Source: Aegilops tauschii subsp. strangulata
Taxonomy: Eukaryota > Streptophyta > Magnoliopsida > Poales > Poaceae
Direction: 5' to 3'
Assembly: GCF_002575655.3 (NCBI RefSeq)
Contig: NC_053036.3
Span: 650,525,387 to 650,589,386, forward strand
Length of the DNA: 64,000 nt
This document shows positions 22,191 to 32,367 of the stretch, piece after piece. Numbering within the stretch: the first letter of the stretch is position 1; each line of letters begins with the position of its first letter. The notes below the pieces were generated by a model. The model made no database searches. It saw only the letters and a program-made list of their open reading frames with translations, and was not told the origin of the DNA. The position numbers and the translations under genes are program-made.

Positions 22191-25100
22191 TGATACGTCT
22201 CCAACGAATCTATAATTTTTTATTGTTCCATGCTATATTATATTCTGTTTTGGACATTAATGGGCTTTATTATACACTTTTATATTATTTTTGGGACTAA
22301 CCTATTAACCTGAGGCCCAGCTCAGAATTGCTGTTTTTGCCTATTTCAGAGTTTCGCAGAAAAAGAATATCAAACGGAGTCCAAACGGAATGAAACCTTC
22401 GGGAACGTACTTTTCGGAACGAGCGTGATCCAGATGACTTGGACCCTACGTCAAGACATCAACCAGGAGGGCACGAGGTAGGGGGGCGCGCCTACCCCCT
22501 GGGCGCGCCTACCCCCCTGGGCGCGCCCTTCACCCTCGTGGGCCCCACGTTGCTCCACCGACGTACTTCTTCCTCCTATATATACCTACGTACCCCCAAA
22601 CTACCAGATACGGAGCCAAAAACCTAATTCCACCGCCGCAACCTTCTGTACCCGTGAGATCCCATCTTGGGGCCTTTTCCGGAGCTCTGCCGGAGGGGGC
22701 ATCGATCACGGAGGGCTTCTACATCAACACCATAGCCTCTCCGATGATGTGTGAGTAGTTTACCTGAGACCTTCGGGTCCACAGTTATTAGCTAGATGGC
22801 TTCTTCTCTCTTTTTGGATCTCAATACACTGTTCTCCCCCTCTCTGGTGGAGATCTATTCGATGTAATCTTCTTTTCGGTGTGTTTGTTGAGACCGATGA
22901 ATTGTGGGTTTATGATCAAGTTTATCTATGAACAATATTTGAATCTCCTCTGAATTCTTTTATGTATGATTGGTTATCTTTGCAAGTCTCTTCGAATTAT
23001 CAGTTTGGTTTGGCCTACTAGATTGATCTTTCTTGCAATGGGAGAAGTGCTTAGCTTTGGGTTCAATCTTGCGGTGTCCTTTCCCAATGACAGTAGGGGC
23101 AGCAAGGCACGTATTGTATTGTTGCCATCGAGGATAACAAGATGGGGTTTATATCATATTGCATGAGTGTATCCCTCTGCATCATGTCATCTTGCTTAAA
23201 GCGTTACTCTGTTCTTATGAACTTAATACTCTAGATGCATGCTGGATAGCGGTCGATGTGTGGAGTAATAGTAGTAGATGCAGGCAGGAGTCGGGCTACT
23301 TGTCTCGGACGTGATGCCTATATACATGATCATACCTAGATATTCTCATAACTATGCTCAATTCGGTCAATTGCTCAACAGTAATTTGTGTTGGAAATAT
23401 GCCCTAGAGGCAATAATAAATAGGTTATTATTATATTTCCTTGTTCATGATAATCATTTATTATCCATGCTAGAATTGTATTGATAGGAAACTCAGATAC
23501 ATGTGTGGATACATAGACAACACCATGTCCCTAGTAAGCCTCTAGTTGACTAGCTCGTTGATCAATAGATGGTGACGGTTTCCTGACCATGGACATTGGA
23601 TGTCGTTGATAACGGGATCACATCATTAGGAGAATGATGTGATGGACAAGACCCAATCCTAAGCCTAGCACAAGATCATGTAGTTCGTTTGCTCAGAGCT
23701 TTTCTAATGTCAAGTATCATTTCCATAGACCATGAGATTGTGCAACTCCCGGATATCGTAGGAATGCTTTGGGTGTACCAAACGTCACAACGTAACTGGG
23801 TGGCTATAAAGGTGCACTACAGGTATCTCCGAAAGTGTCTGTTGGGTTGGCACGAATCGAGACTGGGATTTGTCACTCCGTGTAAACGGAGAGGTATCTC
23901 TGGGCCCACTCGGTAGGACATCATCATAATGTGCACAATGTGACCAAGGAGTTGATCACGGGATGATGTGAGTTACGGAACGAGTAAAGAGACCTGCTGG
24001 TAACGAGATTGAACAAGGTATCGGGATACCGACGATCGAATCTCGGGCAAGTAGCATACCGATAGACAAAGGGAATTGAATACGGGATTGATTGAATCCC
24101 CGACATCGTGGTTCATCTGATGAGATCATCGTGGAACATGTGGGAGCCAACATGGGTATCCAGATCCCGCTGTTGGTTATTGGCCGGAGAACGTCTCGGT
24201 CATGTCTGCATGGTTCCCGAACCCGTAGGGTCTACACACTTAAGGTTCGATGACGCTAGGGTTATAGGGAAAGTATGTACGTGGTTACCGAATGTTGTTC
24301 GGAGTCCCGGATGAGATCCCGGACGTCACGAGGAGTTCCGGAATGGTCCGGAGGTAAAGATTTATATATGGGAAGTCCTGTTTTGGACACCGGAAAAGTT
24401 TCGGGTGATATCGGTAATGTACCGGGACCACCGGGAGGGTCCCGGGGGTCCACCAAGTGGGGCCACCAGCCCCAGAAGGCTGCGTGGGCCAAGTGTGGGA
24501 GGGGACCAGCCCCAGGTGGGCTGGTGCACCCCCCCACCAAGGCCCAAGGCGCATGGGAGAGTGGGAGGGGGCAAACCCTAGGTCCAGATGGGCCTTAAGG
24601 CCCACCCTAGTGGCGCCCCCCCTTCTCCTCCCCTTGGCCGCCCCCCTAGATGGGATCTAGGGCTGGCCGCCACCCCTTGGGGTGGAACCCTAGAGGGGGC
24701 GCAGCCCTCCCTCTCCCCCTATATATAGTGGAGGCAAATGGGCAGCCCAACACACGAAGTTCATCTTCCTCTTAGCGCAGCCCTATCCCTCTTCCTCCTC
24801 CTCTCCCGTGGTGCTTGGCGAAGCCCTGCGGGATTGCCACGCTCCTCCACCACCACCGCGCCATCGTGCTGCTGCTGGACGGAGTCTTCCCCAACCTCTC
24901 CCTCTCTCCTTGCTGGATCAAGGCGTGGGAGAAGTCACCGGGCTGCACGTGTGTTGAACGCGGAGGCACCGTTCTTCGGTGCTTAGATCGGAATCAACCG
25001 CGATCTGAATCGCTACGAGTATGACTCCCTCATCCGCGTTCTTGCAACGCTTCCGCATCGCGATCTACAATAGTATGTAGATGCACTCCCCTTCCCCTCG

Positions 25101-25568
25101 TTGCTAGATTACTCCATAGATTGATCTTGGTGATGCGTAGAAAATTTTGAATTTCTGCTACGTTCCCCAACAATTTGTTCACCCACCGTAATACTTATGC
25201 TCTCGAGAGAAGCCTCTAGGGAAACCTATGGCCCCCGGGTCTATTTTCCATCATATTAATCTTCCAACAGTTAGCTATTTTTATTACCTTTTATTTTACT
25301 TTGCATCTTTATCATAAAAATACCAAAAATATTATCTTATCATATCTATCAGATCTCACTCTCGTAAGTGACCGTGAAGGGATTGACAACCCCTTTATTG
25401 CGTTGGTTGCGAGGATTTATTTGTTTGTGTAGGTGCGAGGGACTCGTACGTGGTCTCCTACTGGATTGATACCTTGGTTCTCAAAAACTGAGGGAAATAC
25501 TTACGCTACTTTGCTGCATCACCCTTTCCTCTTCAAGGGAAAACCAACGCAGTGCTCAAGAGGTAGCA
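22191..25568 (+). repeat. 3' LTR of the Sabrina-like element, split by a solo LTR
   Basis: LTR sequence at 22191-23388 and 25178-25568 (about 1.59 kb once the insertion and its duplicated target are removed). Same ends as the 5' LTR. Confidence 0.9.
23389..25172 (+). repeat. Solo LTR, Angela/BARE type
   Basis: 1784 bp from TGTTGGAAATATG to CCCCAACA, flanked by the perfect duplication ATTTG (23384-23388, 25173-25177), with no internal region. This is the product of recombination between the two LTRs of an Angela-type element. It is on the opposite strand to the full-length Angela and differs from its LTRs at many positions, so it is a separate insertion. Confidence 0.92.
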
Positions 25569-25573
25569 AGCGC

Positions 25574-27472
25574 CCAGCTCAGAACATGACCTAGGATCCC
25601 AATCCCGGCCAGCGGCCTCTCGGACCGCACTCCACGCAAACCGGGCCAAGTGGCATTGGAAGAACATGTGGTTCACCGTTTCGGGCTCCCCGCACACCGC
25701 GCAAGACCCGTTGGATGGCCCGTTGCGTTTGGCTATGTTCACAGATGTGGGGAGCTTGCCACGACACATTTGCCAAAAGAAATTCTTGATTTTGAGGGGC
25801 AGCATTGCCTTCCAAAGCCCATATGCGACTTGCTGTTGGGTGCCCCTAGCGAGAGCTCGGTACAGGGAGTTTACCAAGAACTTGCCGGAGGCGTTGAGAC
25901 GCCACGTCACCACGTCCGGGCCTTGGGATAGCACGACACCCTCCAGAAGAGTTAGCAAGTTTGCCAAACTTGCTGTCTCCGGGCCAGTCAGTTCCCGACG
26001 AAACTGCAGAACAGGCGGGGACTCGGCCAAACCTTGCGCCACAAAAATGTGCAGTTTGAGCGCAATACTAAACAGCTGTCTAAATCTGGACCAGAGAGGC
26101 TGGTCGCCAATCCATAGGTCCGTCCCAAAACGCGCTGAGCAGCCATCCTTAACCTGAAACTTTGCCCCCATGGCGAAGATTGGTTTTAGCTCCTGGATGG
26201 AGTTCCAAAAGGGGGACCCCCTTCCTATAGCTGCAAAGAAGTTACCCGTCGGGAAGTACTTGGCTCTAAGAAGGTCAACCCAGAGACCACTTTCACCCTG
26301 GGACAGCTTCCAAATCCATATGCACATAAGTGCAGCGTTCATCAACCTGGAATTCATCACCCCCAATCCCCCCCGGGACTTGGGACGGCACACGGCCGTC
26401 CAATTGACAAGGTGATACTTCCGTTTCGGGCTGGCTCCTTCCCAGAAGAAGCGGGACCGCGGCGTGTCCAACTTGGAATGCTCGCCTTTGGCAAGCAGAA
26501 ACAGCCCCATGGTGAACATGGGAAGCGAGGAGAGGCTGGAATTCGTGAGAATTAGCCGTGCTCCCGATGACGTAAATCTCCCTCGCCACGGTCCCACCCG
26601 GCCAGCCACCGTATTGCAAGGGGGGCCCAGTCCAGGATGGTGGGAGCCCGATCCCCTATCAGAAGCCCCAGGTAATGGAGTGGCAAATATCCCAATTTGC
26701 AGTTGAGCAGATCTGCCACATCCTGACTCTCGTCTGGCCCCATCCCCATGGCAACCACTTCACATTTGTGGAAGTTGATTTTTAGGCCAGACTTGAGTTC
26801 GAAGCTCAGCAGGATAGCTTTGACCGTAGCAATGCTATGCCTATCAGGCTCGAACAGTAGTAGTGTATCATCTGCGTGCTGTAGGTGGGAAACCCCTCCC
26901 GGAACCAACTGGTTGGCAACCCCCCTTAGTTGTCCAGCCGATATAGCCTTGTCCAACATTGCAACCAGAGCATCGGCCACGAAGTTAAACAACAGCGGAG
27001 AAGCTGGGTCTCCCTGACGCAGCCCTCGTTTATTGCGAAAGTATTGGCCTACTTCGCCGTTGACCGCAATTGCCGTTTGGCCCCCCGAGACCAGTTGCAA
27101 CATGCGGTGAACCCAAACGGGCGAGAAGCCTCTTCCCAATAGGACGTGCCTAAGGCACTCCCAATTTACACGGTCATACGCTTTTTCGAAATCGAGTTTA
27201 AGCAGAATCGCGGGCTGACACGTGCGTTTGAGCGAGTGAACAATCTCGAGCAAGGCAAGGGGCCCCTCCAGAATGTTGCGCCCACGAACGAACGCAGACT
27301 GGTTCCTACTAATAATACGATGGGCTACCGGAGACAAACGCGTCGAGCAGGCTTTAGAACAGATTTTAAAAGGAACGCTGATCAACGCAGTGGGTCTAAA
27401 TTGCCTAATATTATCAGCCCCGTGCACTTTAGGGATGAGGGAGAGGATCCCGAAGTTTCTACGGGAGAGGAT
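25574..27472 (-). pseudogene. LINE reverse transcriptase and zf-RVT region
   Basis: Begins inside the RT domain (FGILSLIPKVHGADNIRQFR) because of 5' truncation. RT motifs are KLDFEKAYDRVNW near 27200, GLRQGDPASPLLF near 27020 and HADDTLLLF near 26880 (the YADD-type catalytic pair is present). A frameshift near 26600 moves to a second frame carrying the C-terminal zf-RVT region, with CRPKSRGGLG near 26390 and a CAVCGEPETVNHMFFQCHLA knuckle near 25690. The coding tail after the gypsy insertion is at 6518-6789. Missing: ORF1, the endonuclease and the first part of RT. It cannot be autonomous. Confidence 0.85.
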
Positions 27473-27489
27473 CCCGGAGGTATATGCTT

Positions 27490-28633
27490 CAACGGGAGGG
27501 AGTAGTAGCCTCCGCCTACGCGAAGCACGAATGAGCGGTAGGTTTTGCGGTGGAGGTAGACGGTCACCATAGCCTACGCCCCCGCGAAGCGGGCAAGTCA
27601 CCGGCTGTGTAGCCCAACAGAATTGTGGCAGTGGCTTGGGACCCAAGCAGTGGCGGCGTCACATGGTCTACCATTCCTCGCTATCGGCAGCGGCGACACC
27701 AGTGGCAATAGATGGCTTCTTGCTCTGCTTGCAGGACGCGGTACCGCTAACGCTCGCGACAGATGGCGCGGGAGGAGCAGTTGGACAGGTGCAATGCCTC
27801 CTTGTCATCCATGTCCGCCACGTGCCCGTGCCAGCGAGTTGCTCCTCCGTGTGCTGGCCTGGACCAACTCACCGCTCCTCCGCGCACCGGCCAGGAGCGG
27901 CGAGTTGCTCCGCCGCGCGTCTCCCCTGGTTATGCCGGCCTGGCGTGCAGCGGTGAGGTCCTCCTTCAAAGGGCCCGCCAACAAGCCAGACTGTATCCGG
28001 CTGGCTCTGCTAGCCACCCAGCCGGCTACAATGCCAGCGAGCTCCTTCTTCTGCTAGCCAGGGCTTTGGGACCGGAGGCCATCGCGGGTGTGGTGCAAGG
28101 AGGATATATAGAGCGGGGTGCGGCGTGTTTCTTGGCCGGCGTCAGGCTACATACAAATAGCAGGTGGAAGTCAGGCACCAAGCGATGATGTGTTTAATGT
28201 CGGCTGGCTGGCGGACGGACGTATGGCACTCGGGGCGCCGGAGTATATTTCTCATTTGACGCGCCTGTTTAATGGAGGTAGGTAGGGCAGACAAATGTCG
28301 TTTGAATGGGAAGAGAAGGCACATGTAGCGAGCGGCGCTCTCGGCCGGCGCGCCACTTCAATGAAGGCTCAAGTGAAAGGTCGTGTTCATTTTAGGCCAG
28401 GCGCTAACCGCTTCGAATGGGAAAAAGGCGCAAGCGAGGTAGAGGATTCTGGTTGGTCCAAGGTTGGGTGAGGCAGCGATCCAGACTCAGGAAAAGCCTC
28501 CCCTTCCTATAGTTTGCTTCTGGTTTACGATAAAAGAGACGTTGAGCTAACAGATATAGACCCGCGTTGGATGATAAAACACGTTCAAACTACTTGGTCC
28601 AGACAAATCTGGACACCGCGTTGGAGATGCCTT
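27490..28633. other. GC-rich flank of the LINE, no clear gene
   Basis: High-GC sequence with several overlapping open frames on both strands but no domain I recognise. It ends at the inverted motif TTGGAGATGCCTT, which matches 6013. It may belong to the putative outer DNA element or be a degenerate gene piece. Confidence 0.35.
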
Positions 28634-28807
28634 AAACCAATCATCCAATATGACATCAGTCACCGTGTCAAAGGACCAGATGTTTACTCGGGTTTACGAT
28701 AGCTCAATCACTTGCCTGTCCTTTATTGTGACGCATCAAAATACGTGAGCACTGGCGGGCTGAGTCGGTTGTACAACGGTTCTTTGTTACGTGCGATGAG
28801 AGGGTAA
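28634..28807. other. Unassigned spacer
   Basis: Nothing recognisable between the putative DNA-element end and the copia LTR. Confidence 0.4.
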
Positions 28808-30376
28808 TGTCGGAGAATTTAAGAAAGGAGATTAGAACCACATTGGGCATCTAATTATGAGGATTAGAGGAACTAGGTCTACCTTTAATTAGTCAACTAG
28901 GATGAACTAGAATTAGATGAGCTAGAGGAGGCTCCAAACTTGTGTATCTCAATGGACAAAATCCTCTAGTATATATAGGTTAGAGGGGGAGGGAAGGGCA
29001 TCCACCAAGGAGTAAAAGACCCTCCTTGGGGCGCTGACCAACATGGGGGAGTTGGACTCGTCCCCTAGTACAATTCCATCCCCCCCCCCCCCCCCGCCCC
29101 ACACACACACAAGGAAAGGGGGTGCCACTTCCTATTGGGCCTTGGTGGCCCAATACTCCTTCCACCAATTGGCCTTTTAAACCCCGTTGATATTAAATTA
29201 AATATAAAGCCCTTTCGATAATCTCTAAAGCCCTCAGGTGACACATGTTTAAACCCCGTATATATTATTTTTCAGTAATACCTGGTATTGCCCGATAATC
29301 TCTAAAGCCCTTCCGATGACCCCAAAACGCTTCCGGTTCCTCTCGAAACTATTCGAATATTACTGAAACAATTCCACAAATAAATCCTCGACACTCTTGT
29401 CCTACTAACACTCAGCGGATCATGATTGCCTTAAGCTTGTGACCCCGTAGGTTTGGTACATCATAGACATGAACGAACCCCCTTCGTTCAATGACCGATA
29501 GCGGAACCGTGGCCGTCCATATCGATCTATGATTACAAGAATGAAATTCGAATGAACCTTTTTTTTATTATGTGATGTGTCCTTTGCTTCGTGATACTTT
29601 ACAAAACCCGATGTGTGTCGGTATCCTCCCGAGTCATGCTCAAGCTCACTATACCGTCATCCTCGTTACCGGTTTTGTTCTTATTTCTTGCTGTAGTATT
29701 CCGTCATCCTCGTGACATAGCCATCTGTGTCTAGCCAAACAATGATAGATGTCAAGCTTACCATCCCAGCGGACAAGGGAAAAACCAGCGCCAGAACCCG
29801 CACACTGAGAGGGTCCTAAGAATGTCTCTCCATCATCAAAGGAGCAAATCCCACTGTTGATCTATCTAGTCCCTTGTCAATCGTTTCGATGAACATGTAA
29901 GTTGTCGTTATGATCACCGTGTTACAAATGACGTTTGAGCAGCCCCAAAGTCCACCGCACGGTAGAGAGTGACTATGATACTCTCATGGTCTGAGGAACT
30001 AAAACACATGCTAACACTCTGTGTTATAACTATTGATTTCAGACGATATTATCTCAAAGTATAACAAACAAGTTTGGGTCGATTCAATATGATTGTTTTT
30101 CTAACGCCCTACTGTCAATGTTCTTTCAGGACTATCATTACACTTGACGATATCCTAAGATTTGAAAAACATGATCACCAACAACAATTGAGCCAATCTT
30201 AGAGGCAAGACTAGGAATCTATATTTTGCCGTTTATCATTCCATACGTGCATATGAGTTTTCCACTGAAACGCACATTGCGGGATAATAGTTGTTATAGC
30301 ATGAAACATAAACTCTTAATTATGAAAATGAAAATATAATAATATAATATTATTGCCTCTAGATTATATTTCCAAC
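28808..30376 (-). repeat. Copia LTR, older family related to Angela
   Basis: 1569 bp on the minus strand, from TGTTGGAAATATAATCTAGAGG at the right end to CTCCGACA at the left. The outer bases resemble Angela but the body differs. It contains a 16-C run (29080-29095) followed by a short CA repeat. No 5-bp duplication was found; the right side passes directly into copia pol, so this is probably the 3' LTR of that element after an internal deletion. The left border is the less certain one. Confidence 0.7.
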
Positions 30377-30879
30377 ATTAAACATGTGGCAGGTATTGTC
30401 AGTGTTAAGTACTACAAAGCACCTACCATAATCTTGTATTTTGTTGACACTTCGGCCCCCAAAGGTTCTCCTTCTTCTCTTGACAATTTTCTGATGTAGA
30501 GAGAGGCATGTTTGAAACTTTGCAATTTATCATACCTGCACATTTTAATATATCCGAGACATACTTTTCTTAGGTCAGAAGAGTGCCATCTTTCACCTTT
30601 TTAATTTCAATTCCCAAGAAATAATGTAGATCATCTAAATCTTTTAGGGTCCCGATAACGCCCACACGTGTGGGCGTTAAGGGGTCTTGCCACACGTCTA
30701 CGTGTGGTATCTAAAGAACCAGCCCACACATCTACGTGTGGGCAAAACAAGTAACGCCCACACGCCCGGTCTTTTGCCTCATGGTCCCTCTCACACGCCT
30801 ACTTGTGGGCAAAGTAGATAACGCCCACACGCCCGTGCTCATGGTCCCGCATGCTTCGCGTGACAGTCACCACGCGTCC

Positions 30880-31318
30880 CCGTAGTTGCCATGGTCCGGA
30901 CCCTCTTCCAGGTTCATTTAATTGCAGCTGCCATGTTGCTGAACTACAGTTGCCATGTCTGATAACTACAGTTGCCATGGTTGCTCAACTACAGTTGCCA
31001 TCTCAGGTCAAGTGCCAGATGTCATTTTTGGACAACTGCAGCTGTTGCCAGGTATGGTCTGGTCTACTACAGTTGCCATGATTTGAAAACTTTAGAAGTT
31101 GCCACCTACTAACACTAGGCAGTTGCCATGCTACAAAAAGACATGGCAAAAAACATGTTCGGGTAAAGAGAGAGTTGCCATCTGCTTACAAGCATGCTAG
31201 GGCAGTTGCCATGTACCCTGCAAAAACACATGACAACTCGGGTAAAAGAGAGAGTTGCCATCTGCTTACAAAGCACGCTAGGGCAGTTGCCATGTACCCT
31301 GCAAAACACATGGCAACT
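30880..31318 (+). repeat. AGTTGCCAT motif cluster with 80-bp tandem pair
   Basis: AGTTGCCAT or a one-base variant recurs about a dozen times at irregular spacing. Within it, two copies of an 80-bp unit (31161-31239 and 31240-31318) each carry AGAGTTGCCATCTGC and GGCAGTTGCCATGTACC. Confidence 0.75.
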
Positions 31319-31346
31319 GACAGCTTTGGGTGTGGGAGAGGAGACA

Positions 31347-31505
31347 GGCGTGTGGGCGAACTGCTAAACGCCCACACACCAGCCCCTCCGTGTGCGTGAA
31401 AACTGGCGTGTGGGCGAACTGCTAAACGCCCACACACCAGCCCCTTCGCGTGGTCAAACGGGCGTGTGGGCGACCGGATGAATGCCCACACACCAGCCCA
31501 ATCCT
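31347..31505. repeat. Three tandem hairpin units (56-58 bp)
   Basis: Units start at 31347, 31405 and 31461. Each reads GGCGTGTGGGCG, about 10 bases, then its inverted partner CGCCCACAC (TGCCCACAC in the third) and CAGCCC. Each unit can fold into a stem of about 9 bp. Similar palindromes (TAACGCCCACACGTGTGGGC) occur at the other end, about 30656-30790. Confidence 0.75.
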
Positions 31506-31950
31506 ACGTGGCATACAAAATTTGGCAAAACATGCCAAAATTCATGCAAACACAAACGGACGTTGATCCATGCGTGTGGGCGTTAGTATTTTCGATCTTT
31601 TAAGGCAAAGTCTTTTCTCAAATCTTCCAACAATGCCATAGTTGCATCTTGTGATGAACTAGCAACAATAATATCATCAACATAGACCAACAAAAAGATA
31701 ATGATCTTGCCTTTCCTATAAAAGAACAAGTATCTCCTTTGGATGATTTAAAACCAAGTGCTTGAAGTTTTTCACTTAACTTGGAGTACCATGCCTTAGG
31801 TGCCTATTTTAAACCATAAAAAGCTTTATCAAGTTTGCCAAGATGATTCTCCTTGCCTTTGACCTCATAGCCAGGTGGTTGTCTCATGTCACTTCTTCCT
31901 CTAAAACGCCATGAAGAAACACATTCTGCACATCCAGATACCTAAGGCTC

Positions 31951-32367
31951 CAATTACCTCTAGTTACCTAAGGCTCCAATTACTTGATCGACAGAGCGTT
32001 ACAAGATACGGTAGTCACGTCATTTCTGGATTGATCCTCACATAAAGCTATACAAAGATACGGATAAATCCTAACGACCTAAACTACCTGATTACAACAA
32101 CTCAACGCTTCGCCTAAATGCACCAGAAGTATATACGGTTTATACAAACACTGTATATACATGTACAGTACTTTCTAACAGCAACAACAGATATGGCCTT
32201 ATTTATAACAAGCAAACATACAATATTACAAAGATAATGGGCTACCCACGTTGTGAGACCCATGCCACGACCCGTTGGAACCATGTCATCCCACGTCCTG
32301 CAATCGTGGCTCAGCTAACTACTCAAACAAATGCAACGACTACCTTAACGTGAGAGAACCAGCACTA
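31951..32367. other. Spacer with a short tandem duplication
   Basis: ACCTAAGGCTCCAATTAC occurs twice, 25 bases apart, at the edge of the copia fragment (31949-31995). The rest, up to the DUF247 stop codon, would be that gene's 3' untranslated region. Confidence 0.5.

Larger units (their letters stand above)
6790..25568 (+). mobile_element. Sabrina/WHAM-like gypsy element, gag-protease only
   Basis: Full-length element with two LTRs and a perfect 5-bp duplication AGCGC (6785-6789, 25569-25573). Subtracting two nested insertions leaves about 8.3 kb. Coding sequence stops after a protease-like domain at 10720; no RT, RNase H or integrase is present in the remaining 2.8 kb of internal sequence, so the element is non-autonomous by structure as well as by mutation. 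From memory the LTR start TGATACGTCTCCAACG and this organisation fit Sabrina, which is thought to depend on a related autonomous family. The two LTRs differ at scattered positions, so the insertion is older than the Angela inside it. Confidence 0.9.
6306..27472 (-). mobile_element. 5'-truncated LINE, interrupted by the gypsy stack
   Basis: A non-LTR retrotransposon on the minus strand: its 5' (truncated) end is at 27472 and its 3' poly-A is the T-run at 6306-6313. The 15-bp target CCCGGAGGTATATGC occurs at 6291-6305 and again at 27473-27487, as expected from target-primed integration. The LINE itself is 25574-27472 plus 6306-6789 (about 2.4 kb); the rest is the gypsy element and its passengers. 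The reading frame continues exactly across the gypsy insertion point, which confirms that both halves were one element. Confidence 0.9.
6013..28633. mobile_element. Possible outer DNA element split by the LINE stack
   Basis: Inverted ends AAGGCATCTCCA...CGC (6013 on) and its complement (ending 28633) bracket the whole nested stack. Removing the LINE leaves about 0.3 kb on the left and 1.1 kb on the right. The terminal match is only about 12 bases and the three flanking bases (TAA left, TTA right) are not identical, so this may be coincidence or two separate ends. No transposase is visible. Confidence 0.3.
30647..31594. mobile_element. 948-bp hairpin-rich DNA element of unrecognised family
   Basis: Inserted cleanly in the copia RT codons: removing it and one copy of the 8-bp repeat ATCTTTTA (30639-30646, 31595-31602) restores ...ALKDLDD.... 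Near both ends lie inverted copies of TAACGCCCACACG, about 9 bases in from the borders. The interior has about a dozen AGTTGCCAT motifs and several CGCCCACAC/GTGTGGGCG hairpins. No protein is encoded. An 8-bp duplication fits a hAT-like mechanism, but the outermost bases are not a good inverted pair, so the superfamily is uncertain. Confidence 0.7.
30377..31950 (-). pseudogene. Copia RT/RNase H fragment, interrupted
   Basis: Minus-strand coding traces: [17 protein letters not shown] at about 31945-31900, then [20 protein letters not shown] near 31650, then after the inserted DNA element DDLHYFLGIEI (about 30630) and LGAEVSTKYKIMVGAL (about 30440). These are the copia RT core, the YVDD box and the RT/RNase H link. 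Stops and frameshifts are frequent, and integrase and gag are absent. The fragment ends abruptly at the LTR, inside the RNase H region. Confidence 0.75.

Noticed and set aside
27623..28188. GC-rich frames with Ala/Pro/Arg-rich products
   Set aside because: Several overlapping frames on both strands of equal length, with no recognisable domain; most likely composition-driven.
31347..31505. CRISPR-like regularly spaced palindromes
   Set aside because: Only three units, spacers are part of the repeat, and the context is a plant transposon.
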